A stretch of DNA of 64,000 nt from Chitinophagaceae bacterium (GCA_016719815.1 JADJYK010000005.1:62001-126000); one strand, 5' to 3'; shown: positions 45,408 through 53,569, counted from the stretch's first letter. A program made the numbers and translations. Notes: a model not told the origin generated them from the letters alone.

Positions 45408-46250
45408 TCAGTATTTATAATATCCTTCACCAGATTTTTTCCCCAATTTCCCTTCTTTCACTTTTTCTTTCTGGATGGATGATGGTTTCAGCCGTTCCGG
45501 GTTTCCCAATTGTTCGTACACAGAGCAGCTTACAGCGTAATTCACATCATTGCCAATCAGGTCGATCAGTTTAAAGGGGCCAAGTTTAAAACCGGAAGCT
45601 TCCATCAGTTTATCAATTTGCTCAACCGGAATTCCCTCTTCCGCCAGCCGTAATGCTTCAATGTAATATGGTCTTGCTACACGGTTTACAATAAAACCGG
45701 GGGCATCTTTACAGATGACGGGTACTTTATTCATCTGCTTTGCCAGATCAACTACAAGCTGTGTTGTTTGTTCATTTGTATATTCTGTGTTTACAACCTC
45801 AACTAACTTCATAATGGTAGCCGGGTTGAAAAAATGCATGCCAATCACCCGTTCAGGACGTTGAACCTGCCCCGCAATTTTTGTAATGGACAAAGATGAA
45901 GTATTGCTGGCAAAAACACATTCACTGTGGTTTATTTCTGCCAGTTGATTGAATAAAGAAATCTTTGCTTCTGGCTTTTCGATGATGGCTTCTATGAAAA
46001 CATTGGCGAGGCAAGAGTGAATATCGCCGGTAAACTGAATGCGATTGAGTACCTGTTCTTTTTCTGCAGAAGTGATTTTCCCTTTCTCTGCAAGAGATGA
46101 CAGGCTAGTTCCAATATTACTTTTGGTTTTATCAAGCACCCCCGGGTTTAGCTCAAACAATATTGTATAAAACCCCGCTTGTGCAGCCGCCTGTGCTATG
46201 CCGCTTCCCATGGTACCTGCGCCGCATACACAAATGGTGTTGATTTGCAT
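45408..46250 (-). CDS. 3-hydroxybutyryl-CoA / 3-hydroxyacyl-CoA dehydrogenase
   Basis: The 280-residue enzyme from the ATG at 46250 starts MQINTICVCGAGTMGSGIAQ (Rossmann GxGxxG). It carries SNTSSLSI, GMHFFNPATIMKLVEVV (catalytic His) and the C-terminal dimerisation domain with GFIVNRVARPYYIEAL. Single-domain forms of this size serve butyrate or phenylacetate-type beta-oxidation. A TATCTTTA element about 20 bases upstream marks the likely promoter, arguing against the in-frame ATG at 46292. Confidence 0.93.
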   Translation of the reverse strand: MQINTICVCGAGTMGSGIAQAAAQAGFYTILFELNPGVLDKTKSNIGTSLSSLAEKGKITSAEKEQVLNRIQFTGDIHSCLANVFIEAIIEKPEAKISLFNQLAEINHSECVFASNTSSLSITKIAGQVQRPERVIGMHFFNPATIMKLVEVVNTEYTNEQTTQLVVDLAKQMNKVPVICKDAPGFIVNRVARPYYIEALRLAEEGIPVEQIDKLMEASGFKLGPFKLIDLIGNDVNYAVSCSVYEQLGNPERLKPSSIQKEKVKEGKLGKKSGEGYYKY

Positions 46251-46409
46251 TGTTGAAATAATTGACGTAAAGATAGTCGTAATGCTATGCAAAAATATAT
46301 AGTGGCCGGGTCTTCAGGAACAGAAAAGTATGTAATGGATCAAAAAAATCAGTATTCCATTATTTCTTTACTAACTTAAAGGCGGATTTATAACCATCAA
46401 ACAAACTAC

Positions 46410-46808
46410 ATGAACAAGAAGACAATCACTATCATTTTATCTGCGATAATTATTGCAGCATTTTTTCTTCCTTACATTTCTAATGAAGTTATCAGCCTTA
46501 CCGGCTATAATATTGTATTTGGAAAAGGAGATATCCAGGGTATTGGGGGCAAAGGCGGTGCTTCATTGTATATTAACTTGCTTGTACCGGGCAGTGCACT
46601 TATTATTTTAATTGGAGCACTGTTAGATGACAGTTTTGCCGACGGTACTTTTTTCAGACTGCTGCCATTACTTGGGATGATATATATTGTGATAATGCTC
46701 TATGTTACCGGAAGTTCGCAACTCACCGTTTCGGAACTCGTTGGATGGCTAGGCTATGGCTTCTGGATAAGTTTGGTGGCAGCTGTTGCTCTGCCGTTTA
46801 CGAAGTAA
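46410..46808 (+). CDS. Small membrane protein, first of three in tandem
   Basis: The 132-residue protein has an N-terminal helix (about 6-24), then a loop containing ISLTGYNIVFGKG, and two or three further helices (about 53-70, 82-100 and 108-128). The pattern FFLP then SGY/TGY plus VF is shared with the gene at 47545, so the two are paralogues. No family is recognised. It may form a membrane complex with its neighbours. Confidence 0.65.
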   Translation: MNKKTITIILSAIIIAAFFLPYISNEVISLTGYNIVFGKGDIQGIGGKGGASLYINLLVPGSALIILIGALLDDSFADGTFFRLLPLLGMIYIVIMLYVTGSSQLTVSELVGWLGYGFWISLVAAVALPFTK

Positions 46809-46892
46809 TAGTAGAAAAATACTTGTAAGGAAATTTACATCAAGTAAAAAATAGTGTAACTTTCAATCGCTTTTAAGCCAAAACCATTAACA

Positions 46893-47511
46893 ATGGATAC
46901 GAACCAATCTGCTGCACCGGGTGATCTTGCTCCTGTACCCTCCCCCCGCAATGTTTTCAACTAAAGTTCCTTCAGCCACAACATTTTTTATTGCCGTATT
47001 GCTCTTTCTGTTGCCTTTTGTTGATATTAAGTGCAGCGGAATGAAACTGCAGGATGTGAAAGGATTTGAACTGGCCACCGGTTTTAATATGAAAAACGGC
47101 GGCTCCGATATGCCATTATTTGATGACGCAAATACACCCGGTGTTGACAGACCCATCACAAAAACCACTTCAAAATCAGACAGGCAACAGCCTAATATAT
47201 TTGCGTTGGCAGCGTTGATACTTGCTGTTGCAGGTGCGGGACTTTGCTTTGCGAATAATAAAATGGCTACGACCGGTGCTTTGGCTGCAGGTGTATTATC
47301 GGCCGTATCGTTGGTGGGCTTGTATTTTGATATTAAGAAGGAAGTAAAATCAAGTTTTGCCGGTAAGTCCGGCGATGCTGGTAATAAACTAAGTGACGGC
47401 CTCAAAGACATAAACATAACCGTCGATTTTACCGCCTGGTATTATATTACTTTTTTTGCGTTGCTGGCAGGTGCTTTCTTCTGCTATAAGCGAATGCAGA
47501 CCTTTAAATGA
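46893..47511 (+). CDS. Small membrane protein, second of three, one-base shift near start
   Basis: The ATG at 46893 opens MDTNQSAAPGDLAPVPS and stops early unless the C6 run at 46942-46947 is read as C5; then it continues PAMFSTKVPSATTFFIAVLL to 47511, about 205 residues. Helices are near 30-48, 105-125, 132-148 and 180-200, with a soluble Asp/Asn/Ser-rich loop between the first two. Function is unknown. It lies between two related small membrane protein genes and probably shares their transcript. Confidence 0.6.
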
Positions 47512-47544
47512 TTTACTCTTTTTTTAACCATAAACAAACAAATC

Positions 47545-47952
47545 ATGGACAGAAAAATTTACAGCATCGTTTTGGGTGTTGCACTTGTTGCAGGCTTCTT
47601 CCTTCCCTTTTTTCAATTCTTCGGACAAGGTATCAGTGGATATGACATGGTCTTCTCCGGCGGTGGAAATGGTGGAGACTGGGAGAAATACCTGTTGCTG
47701 CTTTTCCCAATTTCAGGAATAATGCTTCTCTTCGGTGCGCTTAACAAAGAAAATTATATTTTTGGCAGGAGTCTTTGGGCTGTGCTGCCATTGCTCACCT
47801 ATTAGTATATTTTTATTGCAAAACCAGTAATTAACGGCGCCGCTTTTGGCGATGTATTTAAGGCTATTGGAAAAGGTTATGGCATCGGTTTGTGGATTAT
47901 CCTTGCTGCATCTGTAGTGCTTGCATTTTACCATCCAAAACAAAAAGCATAA
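47545..47952 (+). pseudogene. Small membrane protein, third of three, with internal amber codon
   Basis: The frame opens MDRKIYSIVLGVALVAGFFLPFF and shares the SGYDMVF segment with the gene at 46410. A TAG at 47803-47805 interrupts it after 86 residues, but the same frame continues (YIFIAKPVINGAAF, GIGLWIILAASVVLAFYHP) to 47952. The full 135 residues match the 132-residue paralogue in length and helix layout. This is either a nonsense mutation or a base-call error. A terminator follows. Confidence 0.6.
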
Positions 47953-47971
47953 ACCTATAACTAACCGCAAC

Positions 47972-48003
47972 AAAAAGTCCGCCATTTTGAGCGGACTTTT
48001 TTT
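47972..48003. terminator. Bidirectional terminator between the membrane protein genes and pheS
   Basis: Arms AAAAAGTCCGC and GCGGACTTTTT form a perfect 11-bp stem with an 8-base loop, with T residues following on both strands. It serves two convergent units. Confidence 0.9.
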
Positions 48004-48017
48004 ATGATTGTTTGCAG

Positions 48018-49049
48018 TTATATCGCAGCCGTAAACTGTTTTAAAAATCGTATATCATTTTCACTAAACAGCCTAAGATCGTTTACGCCGTATTTCAGCA
48101 TGGCAGGCCTTTCCACTCCCATACCAAACGCAAAGCCGGTGTATTTGTTGGGGTCGATGCCACAGTTAGAAAGTACATTCGGGTGCACCATGCCGCAGCC
48201 TAATATCTCTACCCAGCCGGTTTTTTTACACACATTACATCCATCTCCACCACAGATAAAGCAACTTACATCCATCTCGGCACTGGGCTCCGTAAAGGGG
48301 AAATAAGACGGACGGAACCGAACTTTTACATCTTTGCCATACATTTCCTTTACGAAAAAGTAAAGCGTTTGTTTCAGGTCCGCAAAAGAAACATTTTCAT
48401 CGATGTACAATCCCTCCACCTGGTGAAAGAAGCAATGGCTCCGGGCACTTACTGTTTCGTTACGATATACCCGGCCGGGCATCAGCATACGGATGGGCAA
48501 TTTCCCTTTTTCCATCTCCCGTATCTGTACGCTGCTGGTATGGGTACGCAATACCCAATCGGGATTTGTCTGAATGTAAAAAGTATCCTGCATATCTCTT
48601 GCCGGGTGATGTTCGGGCAGGTTCAATGCGCCAAAGTTATGCCAGTCATCCTCAATCTCTGGCCCCTCAGCTACTGCAAACCCAAGCCGCTGAAAGATAG
48701 AAACAATCCTGTTTTTCATCAGTGTAACCGGATGGCGGGAACCAAGGGGCAGTTCATCGCCGGGCAGGGTTAAGTCAATTTGGTTGCCGGTTCCTTGTTG
48801 CTGATTATCTGCGGCCACTTTGAGACTTTGAAATTTATCTTCAACAAAGATTTTAAACTCGTTCAGCAGTTGTCCGGCTTCTTTCTTTTTATCCGGGGCT
48901 ACATTTTTCATTTCGCCCATGATGGCCTTTACCACACCCTTGGTGCCAAGGTATTTAATGCGGAATTCCTCTATGGCTTTAGCATCGGCAGCCACCGCCG
49001 TACCAATCTCATTCTTGTAGTCCTCAATCTGTTTTAGTAATTGTTCCAT
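48018..49049 (-). CDS. pheS: Phenylalanine-tRNA ligase, alpha subunit
   Basis: The 343-residue protein has the N-terminal coiled coil (about 1-85) and class II synthetase core: GSRHPVTLMKNRIVSIFQRLGF (motif 1 region), RTHTSSVQIREME, FHQVEGLYIDENVSFADLK, FRPSYFPFTEPSAEMDV (motif 2 area) and the motif 3 segment FAFGMGVERPAMLKYGVND. It pairs with PheT, whose gene is not in this window. A perfect -7 box lies 9 bases before the ATG. Confidence 0.97.
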   Translation of the reverse strand: MEQLLKQIEDYKNEIGTAVAADAKAIEEFRIKYLGTKGVVKAIMGEMKNVAPDKKKEAGQLLNEFKIFVEDKFQSLKVAADNQQQGTGNQIDLTLPGDELPLGSRHPVTLMKNRIVSIFQRLGFAVAEGPEIEDDWHNFGALNLPEHHPARDMQDTFYIQTNPDWVLRTHTSSVQIREMEKGKLPIRMLMPGRVYRNETVSARSHCFFHQVEGLYIDENVSFADLKQTLYFFVKEMYGKDVKVRFRPSYFPFTEPSAEMDVSCFICGGDGCNVCKKTGWVEILGCGMVHPNVLSNCGIDPNKYTGFAFGMGVERPAMLKYGVNDLRLFSENDIRFLKQFTAAI

Positions 49050-49057
49050 AATTCTTG

Positions 49058-49065
49058 CAAAGATA
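49058..49065 (-). promoter_or_regulatory. Bacteroidota -7 box TATCTTTG for pheS
   Basis: An exact TAnnTTTG octamer on the minus strand lies 8 bases before the pheS ATG, leaving a very short leader. Confidence 0.6.
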
Positions 49066-49156
49066 AGCTAAGAGGATAAAGGAGTCGAAAGAGAAAAGGG
49101 GATGTTATGCTGAAAATCCACTTGCATCTTCCTTTCTTTTTCAAGCTCTTAGCCCA

Positions 49157-49191
49157 TTTTCCTCTCTCCATTTTCCATTATCTTGTATCTT
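49157..49191. repeat. Degenerate 7-bp tandem repeat, five units
   Basis: The units are TTTTCCT, CTCTCCA, TTTTCCA, TTATCTT and GTATCTT, ending 6 bases before the ATG at 49198. The last unit contributes TATCTTGC, a weak -7-like element. Confidence 0.6.
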
Positions 49192-49197
49192 GCAGCT

Positions 49198-50334
49198 ATG
49201 TCAGACTATCTAAACATTGCCGATTTTCTTTCACCCGTAAACCTTGCTGCCATTTCGCATGATGAAGGCTTTAAAGAAGGCCAGCTCGGCAGAATAGTGG
49301 ATGTGTACCAGGAAGAATTTCCCGATTTGGATGAAGTGCAGATAGTACTTGTGGGCTGTGGTGAGCAACGTGGTAGCGGACTGATTCACGGACAGAGCGA
49401 TGCTCCCGATATCATTCGCAAACATTTCTACGGACTATTTTACTGGCACACGGATATTAAGATAGCCGATGTGGGAAATATAAAAACCGGTTCTCTCTTT
49501 ACCGATTCTTATGCTGCTCTGAAAACGATAGTGGCCGAACTGATGAACGACGGAAAAACGGTTATTATTCTTGGTGGCTCGCATGACTTAACACTGCCAC
49601 AGTATCATGCTTACGCAGAAAACAAGAAAATCATTGAAGCCAGTTGTGTGGATGCACTGATTGACCTGAACCTCGAATCACCTTTCCGGCATGAAAACTT
49701 TTTGATGGAAATGCTTACCGGCGAACCCAACTTTATCCGCCACTATAATCATATCGCTTTTCAAAGTTATTATGTACATCCGCGGATGCTGGAAACAATG
49801 GACAAACTCCGCTTCGACTGTTTCCGGGTGGGCAGTGTGAAAGAGAATATTGACGAAATGGAACCGGTGATACGCAACAGTCACCTGTTCAGTTTCGATG
49901 TATCGGCCATTGCCAATGCCTATGCACCGGCCTGCACCATATCGCCCAACGGGCTAAACGGCGAAGAAGCCTGTGTGTTGTTGCGCTATGCAGGGATGAG
50001 TCCGCTGGTGAACACCATTGGCATTTACGGCTACAACCCCGAAAATGACCGGGACGAAATGACCGCCATGCAAATTGCCCACATGCTGTGGTATATACTG
50101 GATGGCCGCAGCCGTGGCAAGCGGGAAGCTTCGCTGGATGAGAGAGATTCGTTTAACGAATATCATACGGCATTTGCCGAAGTAGAAACCAATTTTCTGC
50201 AAAGCAAAAAAACCGGCCGTTGGTGGATGCAGTTGCCCGACAAAAAATATATCGCCTGCAGCTATAAAGATTACCTGCTGGCCAGCAGTAACGAAATACC
50301 CGAAAGGTGGTTAAGGGCACAGGAGAGGGGCTGA
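49198..50334 (+). CDS. Ureohydrolase (arginase/formimidoylglutamase) fold protein, metal site degenerate
   Basis: The 378-residue protein has the ureohydrolase fold: GSGLIHGQSDAPDIIR near the N terminus, VIILGGSHDLTLPQYHA (about 125-141), and FSFDVSAIANAYAPACTISP (about 232-251). Active members need DxHxD and SxDxDxxDP for two manganese ions. Here these read DLNLE (about 159-163) and SFDVSAIAN, so several Asp/His ligands are replaced. It is probably not a classical hydrolase and may be regulatory or bind another ligand. The start at 49198 is placed after the 7-bp array. Confidence 0.78.
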   Translation: MSDYLNIADFLSPVNLAAISHDEGFKEGQLGRIVDVYQEEFPDLDEVQIVLVGCGEQRGSGLIHGQSDAPDIIRKHFYGLFYWHTDIKIADVGNIKTGSLFTDSYAALKTIVAELMNDGKTVIILGGSHDLTLPQYHAYAENKKIIEASCVDALIDLNLESPFRHENFLMEMLTGEPNFIRHYNHIAFQSYYVHPRMLETMDKLRFDCFRVGSVKENIDEMEPVIRNSHLFSFDVSAIANAYAPACTISPNGLNGEEACVLLRYAGMSPLVNTIGIYGYNPENDRDEMTAMQIAHMLWYILDGRSRGKREASLDERDSFNEYHTAFAEVETNFLQSKKTGRWWMQLPDKKYIACSYKDYLLASSNEIPERWLRAQERG

Positions 50335-50336
50335 TG

Positions 50337-50383
50337 TTACCCTGAGCCTGCCATGTAGGCAAACAGGCCTGCCGAAGGGTGAA
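50337..50383. repeat. Palindromic intergenic element (REP-like)
   Basis: Outer arms TTACCCT and AGGGTGAA enclose GAGCCTGCC and GGCCTGCCGA with AT-rich bases between. The CCCTGAGCCTGCC...GCCGAAGGG text is typical of bacterial palindromic intergenic elements. It starts 3 bases after the ureohydrolase-like gene and could also act as its terminator structure. Confidence 0.6.
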
Positions 50384-50410
50384 TTAAGAAGATAGCATAA
50401 TCAATATTCA

Positions 50411-51833
50411 ATGCTCAGCATGCAACGCAAAATATCGTACTTCATACTTCTGACATCGTACTTCGTTCTTTCTTCCTGTTCTGTGCAGCAACAAATATAC
50501 AAATCTGCAAAGGCTGATATATTAGACAACGCAGCCCTGCAAACAGCCCATGTAGGCATCAGCATTTACGACCCGGCGGCAGACAAATACCTCTACAATT
50601 ACCAGGGCGATAAATACTTTGTACCCGCCAGCAATACCAAAATACCTACCTGCTACGCAGCAATGAAATATTTGGGGGATAGTTTGGTGGGAGCAAGGGC
50701 TTTAGAATACCTGTAATGATTTGATTATATATCCACCAGCTGACCCAACATTTTTGAACGAAGAATTCAGCTATCAACCAGTATTATCGTATTTAAAAGA
50801 GAAAGGACAGTCAATAGTTATTCGTTATGGTGCTTGGCGAGATGAAAACTGGGGTAGCGGCTGGTCTTGGAATGATTATACTGAACCCTATATGGCCGAG
50901 AGATCAATATTCCCAATGTATGGAAATATTGTAAGGCTTTAATATAGATGACAGCGCTTTTGCAGTTATTGGAATTACTGATACTCAAGCTTTACAACAT
51001 TTCCAAAACTTTTTTAAAAAAATATTGGGACAAAGGCCTTCACTTAAATGAATTCTCAAGAAAATATTTTGACACTTCTGTTATTAACAAGAAAGCAAGA
51101 GAATCAGAAATTGGTTTTGTTGCCAGAAGAAATATCGGGGAAAACAGGTATTATGTAGCAGTGGATTTCAACCCACCTAAGATTCAGAAAATCCCTTTTG
51201 ACTTCAAAGGCCATTATAAACCAGTTACTGGAAGACACTTTATATAAGAGGTTGCTAAATGAGAATATTTATTTAGGAGGAGATGAAAAACTGAAAAAGG
51301 AAAACACAAAGGTCATCCACTCTCAACCCACCGACTCTCTGCTCAAACCCATGATGCACCGCAGCGATAATTTTTTTGCAGAACAAAGTTTGCTGATGGT
51401 GAGTAACGAGACGCTGGGCTACATGAGTGATGAAAAGATAATTGATACCATTCTTAAAACCGATTTTAAGGACCTGCCCCAAAAACCCCGCTGGGCCGAT
51501 GGTAGCGGGTTGAGCCGTTATAATTTATTTACCCCGCAGGATTTTGTAGCCATACTTAGTAAAATGAAAAATGAGTTTGGTATGGAACGCATTAAAGTCA
51601 TCTTCCCCACCGGCGGCGAAGGCACTATCAGCAATTACTACAAAGCCGACAGCGGATTTATTTATGCCAAAACCGGCACCCTTTCCGGTGTGGTGGCTTT
51701 CAGCGGTTATTTATATACCAGGAAAGGTAAGCTGCTGATATTCTCAACATTGATAAACAACCATCAGGCAAATGCTGCTGACATACGCAGGACAATAGAA
51801 AAATTTATTCAGGGAGTTCGAAACAAATACTAA
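50411..51833 (+). pseudogene. dacB: D-Ala-D-Ala carboxypeptidase/endopeptidase (PBP4, S13), multiply frame-disrupted
   Basis: Four pieces in shifting frames make one S13-family gene. Piece one (50411-50716) has a lipoprotein-like signal (LSSCS) and the SxxK motif ASNTKIPTCYAAMK. Piece two (50721-50942) has PTFLNEEFSYQPVLSYLKEKG, GSGWSWNDYTEPYMAERS and YGNIV. Piece three (about 50948-51200) is the least conserved part. Piece four (51198-51833) has LLKPMMHRSDNFFAEQ (SxN), WADGSGLSRYNLFTPQDF and YAKTGTLSGVVAFSGYL (KTG). At least four frame changes lie within about 500 bases, and this stretch is more AT-rich than both ends. It may be a true pseudogene or a badly assembled segment. Confidence 0.75.
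50436..50470. repeat. Degenerate 7-bp tandem repeat inside the dacB signal-peptide region
   Basis: The units are CGTACTT, CATACTT, CTGACAT, CGTACTT and CGTTCTT. They lie in frame inside the coding sequence and encode SYFILLTSYFVLSS, the hydrophobic part of the export signal. Units resemble those at 38647 and 26384. Confidence 0.65.
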
Positions 51834-51835
51834 AG

Positions 51836-52006
51836 CCTCCCTGCCCTCCGCAGGAGGGTTCTTATAGTCTGATTTTTGGAATGTCGTTTTATTTTAGCCA
51901 GTTTCGTAATATCAATACATGAAAGAGTACGATTACTGCTATTAATAAAGAATATAAAACTGTCGGAATCTAAATCCCCTCCCTCGGAGGGGTTTGGGGA
52001 GGCCGG
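51836..52006. repeat. Pair of GC-rich palindromic elements between dacB and mutL
   Basis: At 51844-51858 arms CCCTCC and GGAGGG form a hairpin with a GCA loop. At 51976-51992 arms CCCCTCC and GGAGGGG enclose CTC, followed by TTTGGGGAGGCC. About 115 AT-rich bases without a gene lie between them. Text of the second type (CCCCTCCCTCGGAGGGGTTTGGGGAGG in pieces) is a common interspersed element in Bacteroidota. The mutL stop codon lies one base past the second element. Confidence 0.65.
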
Positions 52007-52007
52007 C

Positions 52008-53543
52008 TTACTTCCCATCGTAAGTGTTTTTGCCAAAGGGCTCAATGGTATAACCAAGGTATTGCAGGTCACCGATAATTTCTTCCATTACCGCTGCATC
52101 AGCCGGGGTAAGTTCTAAGGTGGAAGGAAACATGCTCCGCTGCGTGGCCACTGGTTTATCCTTGCTGGCAGCCTTCAGTTGTTCATACAGTACTCTTTCA
52201 TGCGCCGCCTGCTGGTGGATGAGGAGGAAGCCGTTTTTAGATGGAACGGCAATGTATGTATTCAGCAGTTGAGTACCCCCATCCCCTAAAGGGGAGTTTA
52301 CAATTCCTAAAGACGAGGAGGCTTCATTGTGTTCTGGACTTTCTGACTTCTGACCTCCCTCATAAAAATCTCTCCAATGCTTCAATTCACTCTTATCGCT
52401 CTTCTCAATAAAATGGGCCTGGTGTTTTTGGGTAAATCCTTTAAAAATAGAACCAGAAGCAGCCGACGATTTTTTTTCATCGGTAAACGGTTGTTGTATA
52501 GAAGATAGTTGCTGTATGGATGCATCCAGTTCAAAATCAAGAGTAGGCGTTACACTGAATTGCGCCAGTGCATGTTTTACTGCCGCCTGTACAAAGGCAT
52601 ACACAATCTTTTCATCCTCAAATTTTATCTCCTGCTTGGTGGGGTGCACATTCACATCTACCTGTGTAGGGTCGAGGTCAATAAACAGCACATACATCGG
52701 AAAGCTGTCTGCAGGAATCATCTCCTGGTAGGCACTCATCACCGCATGGTTCAGGTAGGCACTTTTAATAAAACGGTTGTTTACAAAAAAGTACTGGTCG
52801 CCCCTTGTTTTTTTTGCCGTTTCTGGTTTGCCTGCAAAACCATAAATATTCATATAATCGGTTTCCTCTTTTACCGATACTAATTTGGCATTGTAATTAT
52901 TACCCAGCAGTTGAACGATTCGTTGCTTCAGACTGCCTGCTTCTAGGTGAAATAATTGCTGGTTGTTGGCCGTAAGTGTAAACAGTATGTGCGGAAACGA
53001 CATCGCCACTCTTGTAAATTCATCTACGATGTGGCGCATTTCTGCAGCATTGCTTTTTAAAAAATTTCTTCTGGCAGGCACATTAAAAAAAAGGTTCTTC
53101 ATGGCAATACTGGTGCCGTTAGATGCAGCCACTGGCTCCTGCTTTTTTACCACACTGTTCTCTACTTCAATATATGTTCCGGTTTGGTCTTCGTTTCTTT
53201 TTGTTTTTAGTTCCACCTGTGCCACAGCAGCAATCGAGGCAAGGGCCTCACCACGGAAACCCATAGTGCGGATGTGAAATAAATCCTCAATAGTGCTGAT
53301 TTTAGAAGTGGCATGTCGTTCAAAGCACATGCGGGCATCTGTTTCGCTCATGCCGCTGCCATTATCAATTACCTGCAACAGCGCTTTACCCGCATCGGTG
53401 ATGATGAGTTTAATTTCGGTTGCCCCGGCATCCACCGCATTTTCCAGCAGCTCCTTAACAGCACTGGCAGGCCGCTGAATTACTTCGCCGGCTGCAATCT
53501 GGTTGGCAATATTGTCGGGTAATAAGGTAATCTTATCTGGCAC
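52008..53543 (-). CDS. mutL: DNA mismatch repair protein MutL, C terminus truncated
   Basis: The GTG at 53543 is the start (family begins PDKITLLPDNIANQIAAGEV), 18 bases after a perfect -7 box. The GHKL ATPase domain is intact: AVKELLENAVDAGAT, VIDNGSGM, HATSKI, TMGFRGEALASIA, and HPTKQEIKF near 330. After a linker (about 345-430) the C-terminal dimerisation domain begins (NTYIAVPSKNGFLLIHQQAAHERVLYEQL) but stops at IEPFGKNTYDGK, residue 511. Normal homologues continue about 110 residues. The stop is adjacent to a palindromic element, suggesting the 3' end was lost by repeat insertion or deletion. Dimerisation, and so repair, is expected to be impaired. Confidence 0.88.
   Translation of the reverse strand: MPDKITLLPDNIANQIAAGEVIQRPASAVKELLENAVDAGATEIKLIITDAGKALLQVIDNGSGMSETDARMCFERHATSKISTIEDLFHIRTMGFRGEALASIAAVAQVELKTKRNEDQTGTYIEVENSVVKKQEPVAASNGTSIAMKNLFFNVPARRNFLKSNAAEMRHIVDEFTRVAMSFPHILFTLTANNQQLFHLEAGSLKQRIVQLLGNNYNAKLVSVKEETDYMNIYGFAGKPETAKKTRGDQYFFVNNRFIKSAYLNHAVMSAYQEMIPADSFPMYVLFIDLDPTQVDVNVHPTKQEIKFEDEKIVYAFVQAAVKHALAQFSVTPTLDFELDASIQQLSSIQQPFTDEKKSSAASGSIFKGFTQKHQAHFIEKSDKSELKHWRDFYEGGQKSESPEHNEASSSLGIVNSPLGDGGTQLLNTYIAVPSKNGFLLIHQQAAHERVLYEQLKAASKDKPVATQRSMFPSTLELTPADAAVMEEIIGDLQYLGYTIEPFGKNTYDGK
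52276..52354. repeat. Repeat-derived segment inside the mutL linker
   Basis: Two repeat types lie in frame. At 52276-52312 a palindromic element (TCCCC and GGGGA around TAAA) encodes GIVNSPLGDGG on the minus strand. At 52341-52354 two copies of TTCTGAC, the unit of the 26384 array, encode part of GGQKSESPEH. The reading frame passes through both without interruption. Confidence 0.6.
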
Positions 53544-53561
53544 AAAATCTGGTTTAGCCGT

Positions 53562-53569
53562 CAAAAGTA
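53562..53569 (-). promoter_or_regulatory. Bacteroidota -7 box TACTTTTG for mutL
   Basis: An exact TAnnTTTG octamer lies 18 bases before the GTG at 53543. It supports that start over the in-frame ATG at 53612, which would be upstream of the promoter. Confidence 0.65.
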
